Shown here: positions 1 to 6,862 of the stretch, one piece after another
Numbering within the stretch: the first letter of the stretch is position 1
How the letters are laid out: the number at the start of each line of letters is the position of its first letter
Assembly: GCA_018334595.1 (NCBI GenBank)
Contig: JAGXLQ010000026.1
Coordinates: forward strand, 1 to 11,222
Direction: 5' to 3'
Source of the DNA: Candidatus Bipolaricaulota bacterium
GTDB lineage: Bacteria; Bipolaricaulota; Bipolaricaulia; M55B111
Length of the DNA stretch: 11,222 nucleotides
Notes under the pieces: generated by a model
What the model was told of the DNA's origin: nothing
Seen by the model: the letters and a program-made list of their open reading frames with translations, nothing else
The model's database searches: none
Translations under genes and position numbers: made by a program

Positions 1-231
1 GAGCCCCATTTCTTTCAACTTCATTCCCAGGTATTCAGCTGATATCGCCGGGTTACCACTAGGGTTGTCGGTCAGGGATATGGCATCAACCAAATCATGC
101 TTCGATGCTTCTTCAGCATGCTCAAATATTTCTTCCTGGTTGGCCTCCCTTGCCCCTCTTCCCGGTACTAATTCCCACGTGATAGTGAAATCATCTTTAT
201 CCGTTATCGATTCCTTAAAAGGATTTGGCAT
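1..231 (-). CDS. metF: Methylenetetrahydrofolate reductase-like protein, N-terminal part (cut by window edge)
   Basis: The first 77 residues of a gene that runs off the left edge. They resemble the start of the TIM-barrel MTHFR family (methylene-H4F to methyl-H4F, FAD enzyme). A beta strand carries TWELVPGRG (residues 18-26), where the Glu matches the catalytic Glu of the family's N-terminal strand. It is followed by DAISLTDNPSGNPAIS (49-64), typical of the MTHFR subfamily found in anaerobes. The start at 231 is preferred: GGAGG at 242-246 lies 10 bases upstream of that ATG. The in-frame ATG at 249 would place this GGAGG inside the coding sequence. Two sigma70-like promoter matches lie upstream (270-298 and 318-345), so the gene may be transcribed apart from the NTPase gene 157 bases upstream. 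A role in Wood-Ljungdahl or one-carbon metabolism is inferred from family only, and substrate and partner subunit cannot be judged from this fragment. Confidence 0.72.
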   Translation of the reverse strand, partial: MPNPFKESITDKDDFTITWELVPGRGAREANQEEIFEHAEEASKHDLVDAISLTDNPSGNPAISAEYLGMKLKEMGL

Positions 232-269
232 GTACTCTTTTCCTCCCATGTTTATTAGATATTGTATTT

Positions 270-298
270 ATTATAGAAAGCAACTCGCTTGTTTTCTA
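270..298 (-). promoter_or_regulatory. Candidate sigma70 promoter for the metF-like gene (proximal)
   Basis: On the minus strand, TAGAAA (293-298) is separated by 17 bases from a perfect TATAAT (270-275). Initiation near 262 would give a leader of about 30 bases carrying the GGAGG at 242-246 before the ATG at 231. The -35 hexamer is weak (4 of 6). The same TATA-rich block could be read as an archaeal TATA box. Confidence 0.4.
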
Positions 299-317
299 CA
301 GCGGAAGTTACCTACAA

Positions 318-345
318 ATTATAATTGCAGCAGAGTTGTAATCAA
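318..345 (-). promoter_or_regulatory. Candidate sigma70 promoter for the metF-like gene (distal)
   Basis: On the minus strand, TTGATT (340-345) is followed after 16 bases by TATAAT (318-323). It lies in the AT-rich gap between the NTPase stop and the metF-like start. It may act together with, or instead of, the proximal match at 270-298. The evidence is sequence match only. Confidence 0.35.
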
Positions 346-388
346 TACGAGTTACAAAACATAACAGACTCCAAGGACGGCAGGTCGC

Positions 389-907
389 CTAACCAACTCG
401 ATGCAGGTGAAACTCCTCAATGCCGTAGTCGTCCTTTACCGCCGACAGGAATTCCGAACGTACGAGCAAGACCAACTGGGTCCGTGACTCCAGGGCGCTT
501 CTCACCGCCGAGTCTAGACCCTTTCCCCGAAGCTCCAGTCGACCCACCTCGTCGAGGAATACTACGTCCGTACCGTCTAACGAGTCGCTGATGACCTCCT
601 TCGTCCACTCAAGAACTCCGGGGGGGATGTAATACTTCCCGACGGATATGCCGGGTGGCGTAAGTCGGGCAAAGGTCTTTTGCTCACCCGTCCGCACGTC
701 CACTACTCTATAGCCAATCGTCTCGCCGTCTTGGACTATTCTCGGCGAGACGATACCCCCGGGGTTGAGGCCGGCCTCCTTTGTACGGGCGACTATCCCA
801 CGACAAAATTCCGTCTTTCCCGCGCCGACCTCCCCGGTGACAAATAGGGGGGGTTTGACCCTCCTATCTAAATTAGCCAGGAGGAGACGAAAAATATGGT
901 CAGCCAT
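389..907 (-). CDS. THEP1-type nucleoside-triphosphatase (P-loop NTPase)
   Basis: A 172-residue protein with the two diagnostic THEP1 motifs: a P-loop GEVGAGKT at residues 25-32 and a Walker B VVFLDEVGRLEL at 115-126. DEVGRLE is characteristic of this family. THEP1 proteins hydrolyse NTPs in vitro, and their cellular role is not settled. Compared with typical members, which reach the P-loop within about 10 residues, this one has a 20-residue N-terminal extension. No ATG, GTG or TTG lies between the start at 907 and the P-loop, so the start is not easily moved. Its first 40 bases overlap the end of the membrane-protein gene upstream, which suggests translational coupling and a joint function. 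A weak AGGT lies upstream, with no strong Shine-Dalgarno, consistent with coupling. The family call is firm and the biological role is open. Confidence 0.88.
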   Translation of the reverse strand: MADHIFRLLLANLDRRVKPPLFVTGEVGAGKTEFCRGIVARTKEAGLNPGGIVSPRIVQDGETIGYRVVDVRTGEQKTFARLTPPGISVGKYYIPPGVLEWTKEVISDSLDGTDVVFLDEVGRLELRGKGLDSAVRSALESRTQLVLLVRSEFLSAVKDDYGIEEFHLHRVG

Positions 908-1587
908 AGTACTGAACCTGAGACCAGGATTTTTTTATCCGTCCTCGGGTACATATTCACGGGCAGCAAGCCGACGAGCGTGGCTCCAATACCGGCCATT
1001 ATGGTCGAGTAGGGCAATGACGTCCTGGCAAAATTTATTAGGCCGCCGGTGGATTGGGCCCAGTACGGGAACTTAGTCCCCAATTCCTTGATGACTTCCA
1101 TTGGTGGATATACGAAAAGCCCAACTCCCGACACTATCCCCACGAAGACGAACGAATAGATCGTCCCCGCACCTGCACCTACGGTAAGATACCTCCCCCA
1201 CTTCGGAGCAGGAATACGCGTGACGACCAGACACACAAGTGAAAAACCAACCCCTTGAGCCAGGATGGCAAAGGCAGGGTTCAACACTGCGGGGGCGTTA
1301 ACGGGGAGAAGAAACACGACGGCTGAAAAGAGCTTTAACGGTGCAGCCACCAGAGCTATGGCAACGGGAATCCAGAACTTACCCGTCTTCTTAAACGACC
1401 ATGCCATCATGCCGGTTGCCAGAACTATCATTATCTTGCCGGGAATAGTTGGGGGCAAGAGTGTATGGAGTAGTCCGCCGATTAGCGCCTCAACCGCACC
1501 CCATAGAGAACCAAACCACAGAACCAACAACAGATTATCAATTATCGACTTGTCGAATTTTTTATCACGATTTCCAGACACTTCCAC
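868..1587 (-). CDS. Seven-helix membrane protein, possibly an ECF-type substrate-binding (S) component
   Basis: A 239-residue hydrophobic protein with about seven membrane segments (approximately 19-41, 49-65, 71-96, 104-124, 134-159, 190-210, 220-238). No characterised family is recognised with certainty. The pattern LWGAVEALIGGLLHTLLP near the start, KTGK before helix 3 and NPAFAILAQG in helix 4 recalls conserved uncharacterised membrane proteins and resembles the size and helix count of ECF transporter S components. That resemblance is general and not proof. The GTG start at 1587 is supported by GAGGTGAT at 1592-1599, five bases upstream. The 3' end overlaps the THEP1 gene by 40 bases, so the two are almost certainly one transcription unit. 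A poor promoter match (TTGCAG-17-TAAACT, 1608-1636) lies just upstream but would leave almost no leader. Confidence 0.6.
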   Translation of the reverse strand: MEVSGNRDKKFDKSIIDNLLLVLWFGSLWGAVEALIGGLLHTLLPPTIPGKIMIVLATGMMAWSFKKTGKFWIPVAIALVAAPLKLFSAVVFLLPVNAPAVLNPAFAILAQGVGFSLVCLVVTRIPAPKWGRYLTVGAGAGTIYSFVFVGIVSGVGLFVYPPMEVIKELGTKFPYWAQSTGGLINFARTSLPYSTIMAGIGATLVGLLPVNMYPRTDKKILVSGSVLWLTIFFVSSWLI

Positions 1588-1741
1588 GCGGTATCACCTC
1601 GTAGCAGAGTTTATCAATTGTAAAGACCATCTGCAATTTACGTCCTCCATCACCACGACTCAGAGGTCCAATGTCACAAAAATGCCGTCCATACTGTGAT
1701 GAATCCGGTCCAAACGTCAGGAACGCGGGATTGCCCCTACC

Positions 1742-1769
1742 TTGATTTTTCTACTCATATAGTTATGAT
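1742..1769 (+). promoter_or_regulatory. Candidate sigma70 promoter for ssnA
   Basis: TTGATT (1742-1747), a 16-base spacer and TATGAT (1764-1769). Initiation near 1776 would give a leader of about 37 bases before the TTG start at 1813. It sits in the 225-base divergent region (1588-1812) between the membrane-protein gene and ssnA, which holds no other convincing gene. CATATAG at 1756-1762 could alternatively act as an archaeal TATA box. Confidence 0.42.
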
Positions 1770-1812
1770 GAAACAAGATAATCCAACTTAAGACATGGGT
1801 GGATGATTCACC

Positions 1813-3156
1813 TTGACCTACCTTCTCTACGGTGGAAAGATCTGGGATAACGATGGGTCCGTGATCCAGAACGGTGCCGTCGTTATCAAGGGAGACGAAA
1901 TTGTCACCGTCGACCGTGCGGACAAACTGGAACAGGAAGACTACGACAGGACCATCGACTGCTCCGACAAGCTCATAATCCCGGGGTTGGTCAACGCCCA
2001 TACCCACATCTACAGCACGTTATCCAGGGGGCTAGTCCTTCCCGACAATCCGCCTGAAAACTTTCTTGAGATCCTTACCGGACTATGGTGGAAACTAGAT
2101 AGAAACTTAACCAAAGAGACCATCCAGGTAAGCGCCCTGGTAGCAGGGTTGGAGTTTCTCAAGAATGGGGTGACTACCGTCTTCGACCATCACTCCAGCC
2201 CCGGAGCGACTCCGGGCAGCCTTGAAATTATTAGAGATGGGCTGGTGGATGAACTCGGGGTGAGAAGCTCGCTCTGCTACGAAGTCTCCGACCGGAACGG
2301 CAAGGATGAGACCGACCTGGGAATACGGGAAAATCTTGACTGGCTCAGCCACGTATCGAACAGTGAAAACCACATGGTAGGGGGCCAATTTGGCCTACAT
2401 GCATCCTTTACCCTGTCCACCAATACCCTGGAAGAAATTGCAAGCTACGTAGAGGACCTCGACACCGGCGTACATATACACCTGGCCGAAGGGCTGGAAG
2501 ACCAGCAGAATTCGTTATCAGAGTACGGAACTCGAGTGGTCAACCGGCTCGACAGCTTTGGCCTACTCCGCCCTGACTCGATGCTCGTTCACGGGATTCA
2601 TCTGGCCGAGACAGAAAAGAACATCTTAGCCAAACGGGCCCCGTTCATTGTCTATAATCCGAGATCAAATATGAACAATGCCGTAGGAGTAGCCGATTTA
2701 CCCGGCATGTTCCGCCGGGGTATCGACGTTGGCCTGGGAAACGACGGCATGGGCTTCGACATGATTACGGAATTTCAGGCGGGTTACTTTCTACAGAAGA
2801 TTTTCCAGGGGAGACCCGATTCCATCGGCCTCCCCCTGTTTGGAAATACCCTGTTCCAGAACAATTACGAACTTGCAGAGGAGACGTTCGGGGTCAAGCT
2901 GGGCAAGATCGTCCCCGGGTACAAAGCGGACATCGCGATCCTAGACTACCAGGCGCCAACGCCCCTGACTCAGGACAACGTCTTGGGACACTTGGTTTAT
3001 GGGTTCAGCGGCAATAACCATCCCGTTGCCAGCGTTTTCGTCGCTGGCAAACCGGTAGTTGAGGATTACGAGGTCGTCGGCGTGAACGAAAATGAGGTAT
3101 ACAAGCGGGCGCAAAACCTGGCCAGATCCCTTTGGGAAAGCGTGAAGAGCTCCTAA
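1813..3156 (+). CDS. ssnA: SsnA-type aminohydrolase (amidohydrolase superfamily)
   Basis: A 447-residue member of the metal-dependent amidohydrolase superfamily, which deaminates or hydrolyses heterocycles such as guanine, cytosine or related bases. An N-terminal beta-sandwich segment is followed by the metal motif NAHTH (61-65). Then come DHHSSP (125-130), HIHLAE (221-226), VHGIHL (259-264) and GNDGM (309-313), with the metal or catalytic Asp at 311. SsnA-specific signatures are FLEILTGLWWKLDR (84-97), SLCYEVSDR (153-161) and NPRSNMNNAVG (282-292). Length is normal for SsnA. The exact substrate of SsnA is not established. In several bacteria it lies near selenium-dependent purine-catabolism genes, and here a PreA/PyrD-like flavoenzyme follows 38 bases downstream. 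Translation probably starts at TTG 1813, after a purine-rich GGGTGGATGAT. The nearby ATGs at 1795 and 1803 are out of frame. Confidence 0.86.
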   Translation: MTYLLYGGKIWDNDGSVIQNGAVVIKGDEIVTVDRADKLEQEDYDRTIDCSDKLIIPGLVNAHTHIYSTLSRGLVLPDNPPENFLEILTGLWWKLDRNLTKETIQVSALVAGLEFLKNGVTTVFDHHSSPGATPGSLEIIRDGLVDELGVRSSLCYEVSDRNGKDETDLGIRENLDWLSHVSNSENHMVGGQFGLHASFTLSTNTLEEIASYVEDLDTGVHIHLAEGLEDQQNSLSEYGTRVVNRLDSFGLLRPDSMLVHGIHLAETEKNILAKRAPFIVYNPRSNMNNAVGVADLPGMFRRGIDVGLGNDGMGFDMITEFQAGYFLQKIFQGRPDSIGLPLFGNTLFQNNYELAEETFGVKLGKIVPGYKADIAILDYQAPTPLTQDNVLGHLVYGFSGNNHPVASVFVAGKPVVEDYEVVGVNENEVYKRAQNLARSLWESVKSS

Positions 3157-3194
3157 CTATTGATTCAATTATTTACTGATTGGAGGAATATCAC

Positions 3195-4079
3195 ATGGAC
3201 CTTTCTGTTGAAATCGCTGGAGTGCAGCTTGAAAATCCACTTATGCCTGCGGCAGGGCCGATCACCGGTAATCCCAATGTCATAGCTCGCGTCGCAGAGC
3301 AGGGAGTAGGGTGCATAGTTACCAAGACCGTTTCGACTGAGGCAGCCGAGGTGCCAAGGCCTTCCGTGGCAAGGTTGTCATCAGGCATCCTCAACTGTGA
3401 AAAATGGGCGGAAGAGCCCCCTTCCAAGTGGATCGAAGACTACTACCCGGAAATAGTAGATAGGGTGGATAAACCGATAATCGTCAGCCTGGGGTACGAA
3501 CCGGACCAACTTGAGGAACTCATTCCCAAGGTACACGAGTTCGCCGACGCTTTTGAGCTATCGTCACACTACCTAGGTCGTAATCCTGATCCCATAAGAG
3601 AGATCGCCGCCACCGCGACCAGGTTAACGGACAAGCCGGTCCTGATAAAGCTTTCTCCTCACGTTCCCGACCTAAAGGAGTTCGCTCAGGCGGCCGTAGA
3701 TGGAGGTGCTTCTGGAATAGTTGCGATAAACTCCCTGGGCCCCGGCCTCCAGATTGACCTAGAAACGATGGACTCTACCCTCGGCAGCGACGACGGCTAC
3801 GGGTGGCTGTCGGGCCCCCCGATCAAACATATAGCGCTAAGAGCGGTAAACGAAATCTACAACGCCGTTGACGTACCGGTAATTGGCGTCGGGGGAATAT
3901 CTACGGCGCGGGACCTCTTAGAATTCGTAGCGGCGGGAGCCACGGGGACACAAATGCTCTCTGCGGCGCTGTCGGACGGCTCAAGTAAATACGGTGAGGT
4001 CCTAGAGAACCTCCCAAAAGAACTGGAGAAACTTGGAAAGAACAGCGTAGAAGAGTTAACCGGAGCCTACAAACAGTAG
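3195..4079 (+). CDS. Dihydroorotate/dihydropyrimidine dehydrogenase-like flavoprotein (FMN TIM barrel)
   Basis: A 294-residue protein of the PyrD/PreA fold. Visible FMN-barrel elements are an N-terminal ENPLMPAAGP (13-22), TKTVS (43-47), IKLSPHVPDL (151-160) with the FMN-contacting Lys at 152, INS (178-180), SGPPIKHIALRAV (206-218) and the phosphate-binding GVGGIST (231-237). The segment aligned with the class 1 catalytic motif N-x-S-C-P-N reads ELSSHYLGRN (121-130). It lacks the catalytic Cys and the Asn residues, so the protein is probably not an orthodox PyrD. The start at 3195 is chosen because GGAGG at 3182-3186 is spaced eight bases from this ATG. An upstream TTG at 3180 would overlap that site. 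The 38-base gap to ssnA suggests one operon and a role in heterocycle oxidation or reduction. There is no fused ferredoxin domain (full PreA has one). The fold is secure and the substrate unknown. Confidence 0.75.
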   Translation: MDLSVEIAGVQLENPLMPAAGPITGNPNVIARVAEQGVGCIVTKTVSTEAAEVPRPSVARLSSGILNCEKWAEEPPSKWIEDYYPEIVDRVDKPIIVSLGYEPDQLEELIPKVHEFADAFELSSHYLGRNPDPIREIAATATRLTDKPVLIKLSPHVPDLKEFAQAAVDGGASGIVAINSLGPGLQIDLETMDSTLGSDDGYGWLSGPPIKHIALRAVNEIYNAVDVPVIGVGGISTARDLLEFVAAGATGTQMLSAALSDGSSKYGEVLENLPKELEKLGKNSVEELTGAYKQ

Positions 4080-4146
4080 GCGGGAGCTCGTTATCCGCTG
4101 CGGGCGACAGGCATTTCGTAATTTCTAAACGGGTTAACCAGTGACA

Positions 4147-4162
4147 TTTACCCCGGGGAAAA
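4147..4162. repeat. Short GC-centred palindrome upstream of the DGHHS protein gene
   Basis: CCCCGGGG (4151-4158) is a perfect 8-base palindrome. Beyond an A/A mismatch, the flanks TTT and AAA also pair. It lies in the 177-base gap (4080-4256) between the flavoprotein and the next gene, which otherwise shows no clear promoter or gene. It could be an operator, or chance. Confidence 0.25.
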
Positions 4163-4256
4163 CCTCGTGGGTTACAACTTGGCAATTTAATGGCGGGCTA
4201 ATTCTCCGGTCCTATCAGGGGCTGGGGTACTACGAGAAAGAGGATCGAGGAGGGTA

Positions 4257-4898
4257 ATGGACTATCGTGTAGTACGTCTGGTCTATCCAGCCCGATCAGA
4301 ATTACTTCAGGGAGGAAATAACTACGTCCGGTTGTTGACAGACTCCGTCGAAGTGGTTAACGGCGAGGATATTTACGCCACGGTAGAAAGGTTTAAAACC
4401 GAACACTTCCCTTCAGTTGTGCCCGACGGTCTCCCTCAGACTGAAACCGAACGGGAATTTCCCCTGGAGGATCTGACAAACCTCCATAACTGCAGCGGAA
4501 TCGCCTCGATTGATAGGATAAGGGGGATGGCCAAGAAAGTAGGTGCGGGGGAAGAGATATTCATGGAAGGCGGCCTTCCCAACGCGAAACTAGCCAAGAC
4601 AAACAGAGATGAGATCGTCCTGTTTGACGGCCATCACTCCGTCTTGGCCTATATGACCGCCGGCAGAACCTTTCTTTCTGAAATTCCCCACATACTGGTT
4701 CTCTCAGGAGATGAAACTGGTGTCAGCGACCCCGAAATCCACGCCTTCTACGGGGAGTTGGGCCGGAACCTTTCCGGAGGCGACTGGAGAGGATACGTAA
4801 TCAACTGGCAAGGTGGGGATGGTGGCCGTCTCGAGGCCCGCCAGCAAAGAAATATGGGGGAATTATTTGAATCCGTGACAGAGGATGAGCGCTGGTAA
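4257..4898 (+). CDS. Unrecognised protein with a ParB/sulfiredoxin-like DGHHS motif
   Basis: A 213-residue soluble protein with no signal peptide or membrane segment. The middle (about 81-146) has the layout of a ParB/Srx-type N-terminal domain: a helix with IDRIRGMAKKVGAG, then GLPNAKLAK, then a strand ending in LFDGHHSVLAYMTAG (122-136). DGHHS is comparable to the DGHHR phosphate-binding motif of ParB-like ATPase/CTPase folds. The flanks match nothing known to me: an N-terminal 80 residues with YVRLLTDSVEVVNGEDI, and a C-terminal RLEARQQRNMGELF (191-204). The ATG at 4257 has a GGAGGG just upstream. The gene stands alone, 177 bases after the flavoprotein gene and 107 bases before the next start, with no helix-turn-helix region and no parA. 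A partitioning role is therefore not supported. A small-molecule kinase or sensor of this fold is possible. Confidence 0.55.
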   Translation: MDYRVVRLVYPARSELLQGGNNYVRLLTDSVEVVNGEDIYATVERFKTEHFPSVVPDGLPQTETEREFPLEDLTNLHNCSGIASIDRIRGMAKKVGAGEEIFMEGGLPNAKLAKTNRDEIVLFDGHHSVLAYMTAGRTFLSEIPHILVLSGDETGVSDPEIHAFYGELGRNLSGGDWRGYVINWQGGDGGRLEARQQRNMGELFESVTEDERW

Positions 4899-4923
4899 AC
4901 GGCAAGTCACGGCGCACCTCCAC

Positions 4924-4952
4924 TTTATTAAGGGGTCCCCGGTTATTATAAT
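4924..4952 (+). promoter_or_regulatory. Candidate promoter for the rhodanese-MBL gene
   Basis: A perfect TATAAT (4947-4952) lies 17 bases after a poor -35 TTTATT (4924-4929). It would give a leader of about 47 bases. A second TATAAT at 4988-4993 is too close to the ribosome-binding site (GGAGTGAT, 4994-5001) to serve. The TTTAATAAAT at 4969-4978 could be an archaeal TATA box if the host is an archaeon. Confidence 0.35.
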
Positions 4953-5005
4953 CTCGAATGACGCTGAGTTTAATAAATTGAGACATATATAATGGAGTGA
5001 TTCAC

Positions 5006-6187
5006 TTGGCAAAATATATCTCCCCAGAAGCATTTAAGAGAATCCAGGACTTCGAGGAGGAATTCTTTCTTATCGATACCCGTCCGGAGGCTGACTTCAA
5101 CGAGTGGCACGTGAAGGACGCGATAAACTTCCCCTTTGGGGCGTCCGACGACACGACCGAAGAGGATATCTCAAAGTTCACCACACGGGAAGGCATCAAG
5201 TACGACGATTTAATCGTAACGATCTGTGCCAAGGGCGTGACGTCTTTCAAGTTTGCAAAAGAATTAGAGGACATGGGATACGGAGAAGTGGTGACGGTGG
5301 AAGGGGGGATGGAAGCCTGGAGCGGAGTCTACGACGTCGTTCCCATAGCGACCTCCGGTGAAGACGTCGTCATAATCCAGATGCAACGACGAGCAAAGGG
5401 CTGCCTGGGATATCTAGTTGGCTCCAAGAGATCCGGAGTTGCCGCGGCGATTGATGTGTCCAGATACACCGATAAGTTCGTCGAAGCGGCAAGTAAGCAC
5501 GGGCTTAAGATTGCCCAGGTTTTCGATACGCACGTCCATGCCGACCACATTTCAGGCGGCAGAAGCATGGCCAAACGGTTGAACGTCCCTTACCATCTGG
5601 GAAACAAGGCGGTAGAACGGTCTCCGGAGTTTGACTTCTCGCCCCTCGCCAACAACCAGGTCATCAAGGTGGGGGAGATACCGGTAAAGGCTCTTCACAC
5701 ACCCGGTCATACGACGGAGATGACCAGCTACCTCATAGACGGGGAGGCGGTGATAACGGGGGACTCGCTCTTCCTTGATTCCATCGGCAGGACGGAACTT
5801 GAGTTTAACGCTGAGGACGCCAAAACCGGCGCCTCGCTGCAGTACGAATCGCTGTCCAACAAGCTCCTGTCTCTCCCGGAGCGAGTAAAGGTCCTCCCCG
5901 GCCACTTCACCGTCAAGGAGGACGGGAGCACGTTAAACGCCATCCCCGGGACGCCGCTCTTTTCCACAATAGGTAGTGTCAGGGAGAGCAACGAGGCTCT
6001 GCAGATGGACGAAGATAGCTTCGTCGAGTATATGTTCGACAATTTGCCCTCGAAGCCCCCAAACTACGAGGATATCATCGCGCTAAACCTCGGAAGAAGG
6101 GAACTGGCCGGCGACGGGGAGGCTATCGAACTTGAACTTGGGCCAAACAGGTGCGCGACCAGCGAGGAACCGATGCTCGCGGAGTAA
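5006..6187 (+). CDS. Rhodanese-metallo-beta-lactamase fusion, persulfide dioxygenase-like
   Basis: A 393-residue two-domain protein. Residues 1-115 form a rhodanese domain (LIDTRPEADFNEWHVKDAIN, then the active loop CAKGVTS with Cys74). Residues 116-393 form a glyoxalase II-type metallo-beta-lactamase domain with all expected metal ligands: HVHADH (176-181), HTPGH (231-235), TGD (251-253) and LPGH (297-300), plus SIGRTEL (259-265). The C-terminal KPPNYEDI and ELELGPNRCA closely resemble haloarchaeal members as I recall them. Such proteins oxidise glutathione or other persulfides, or handle sulfane sulfur. Glutathione need not be the carrier here. The start is taken as TTG 5006, four bases after GGAGTGAT. 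A GTG at 4997 lies inside that ribosome-binding site. The stop abuts the YbaK gene, so the two are co-transcribed. The order (rhodanese first) is opposite to the usual PDO-rhodanese fusions of proteobacteria. Confidence 0.85.
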   Translation: MAKYISPEAFKRIQDFEEEFFLIDTRPEADFNEWHVKDAINFPFGASDDTTEEDISKFTTREGIKYDDLIVTICAKGVTSFKFAKELEDMGYGEVVTVEGGMEAWSGVYDVVPIATSGEDVVIIQMQRRAKGCLGYLVGSKRSGVAAAIDVSRYTDKFVEAASKHGLKIAQVFDTHVHADHISGGRSMAKRLNVPYHLGNKAVERSPEFDFSPLANNQVIKVGEIPVKALHTPGHTTEMTSYLIDGEAVITGDSLFLDSIGRTELEFNAEDAKTGASLQYESLSNKLLSLPERVKVLPGHFTVKEDGSTLNAIPGTPLFSTIGSVRESNEALQMDEDSFVEYMFDNLPSKPPNYEDIIALNLGRRELAGDGEAIELELGPNRCATSEEPMLAE

Positions 6188-6192
6188 TGGTT

Positions 6193-6669
6193 ATGGACGT
6201 CGAAGAAAGAATAATAACCCTGTTAGAGGAAGAAGAAGTCGACTACGAGCGACTCACACATGAGCCCGTATATACGAGCAAGCAAGCATCAGAGGTCCGC
6301 GGGGTCCCCCTGAACAGTGGCGTCAAGGCAATGGTTTTGCAGAGGGACAGGGATGGACTGATCCTGGCCCTGGTGCCAGCTGACCACAGGGTAGACCTGG
6401 ACGCCGTCGGGAAAAGTGTTGAAGGTGAGGTGAAACTCGCTTCGCCGGAGGAGGTCCTGGAGGTAACGGGGTGTGAGATCGGAAGCGTCCCCCCGTTCGG
6501 CCACAAGGACCCCCTCGAGACATACCTCGATCCCGGGGTAATGGATAACGAAATTGTGAACTTTAACGCGGGAAAGCACGACGTGTCCGTAGAACTCCCC
6601 GCAAGAGACCTGCCACGATGCGTTAAGTCCTCGGGCTCGTCCTTGACGATTAAGAAAATCAGGAAGTGA
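6193..6669 (+). CDS. YbaK/ProX-type aminoacyl-tRNA deacylase
   Basis: A 158-residue YbaK-fold protein. Family marks are HEPVYTSKQASEVRGVPL (23-40), the conserved Lys in SGVKAMVL (42-49; Lys45), PADHRVDLDAVGK (62-74) and the active-site loop GSVPPFG (97-103). The family hydrolyses mischarged aminoacyl-tRNAs such as Cys-tRNA(Pro) or Ala-tRNA(Pro), acting as a free-standing editing enzyme in the cytoplasm. The exact specificity cannot be read here. ATG 6193 is eight bases from GGAG (6181-6184). ATG 6187 overlaps the preceding stop (TAATG) but is only two bases from that GGAG, so it is the second choice. It follows the rhodanese-MBL gene directly, and the coupling may only reflect housekeeping. 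Confidence 0.85.
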   Translation: MDVEERIITLLEEEEVDYERLTHEPVYTSKQASEVRGVPLNSGVKAMVLQRDRDGLILALVPADHRVDLDAVGKSVEGEVKLASPEEVLEVTGCEIGSVPPFGHKDPLETYLDPGVMDNEIVNFNAGKHDVSVELPARDLPRCVKSSGSSLTIKKIRK

Positions 6670-6706
6670 CTCGTTGATTTCCTGTCGAGGCTATTTTAAG
6701 GAGAGA

Positions 6707-6862
6707 CTATTCGTAACCAAGAGCCTCCACCGGATCCATCTTAGCTGCCCGGAGCGCTGGATACAAGGCAAAGACGGTCCTAATCACCAGGGAGAAACCG
6801 AAGGCAAATAAGGCGGGACAATGGGGGATAGTAAGCTCAGAACCATTGGTAAAATTAATCAT
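6707..6862 (-). pseudogene. C-terminal remnant of an FtsX/MacB-type ABC permease
   Basis: The minus strand encodes, before a TAG at 6707-6709, PALFAFGFSLVI followed by FALYPALRAAKMDPVEALGYE. That matches the last transmembrane helix and the C-terminal GLYPA-RAA-DPVEALRYE signature of MacB/FtsX permeases. The first convincing residue is about 50 codons from the stop. The frame stays open back to 7054, but that stretch is AT-rich, has no start codon except an ATG at 6862, and does not look like the permease core. Two normally conserved Gly positions around the signature are replaced (IRTVFALYPA), suggesting relaxed selection. No start, no ribosome-binding site and no partner ATPase gene are present. 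It is read as a gene relic. Confidence 0.7.

Noticed and set aside
765..1242. Plus-strand open frames opposite the NTPase and membrane-protein genes
   Set aside because: They are antisense to well-supported genes, with no family resemblance and compositions expected from shadow frames.
1671..1745. A 24-codon ORF beginning MSQKCRPYCDESG that recalls a small zinc-finger protein
   Set aside because: It has only two Cys spaced CX3C, no strong ribosome-binding site, and no second metal-binding pair; probably chance within the divergent promoter region.
4257..4898. Assignment of the DGHHS protein as a chromosome-partitioning ParB
   Set aside because: No helix-turn-helix region, no parA neighbour and no parS-like sites are visible.
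4988..4993. TATAAT just upstream of the rhodanese-MBL gene as a -10 box
   Set aside because: Initiation would fall within or after the ribosome-binding site, and no acceptable -35 lies 16-18 bases upstream.
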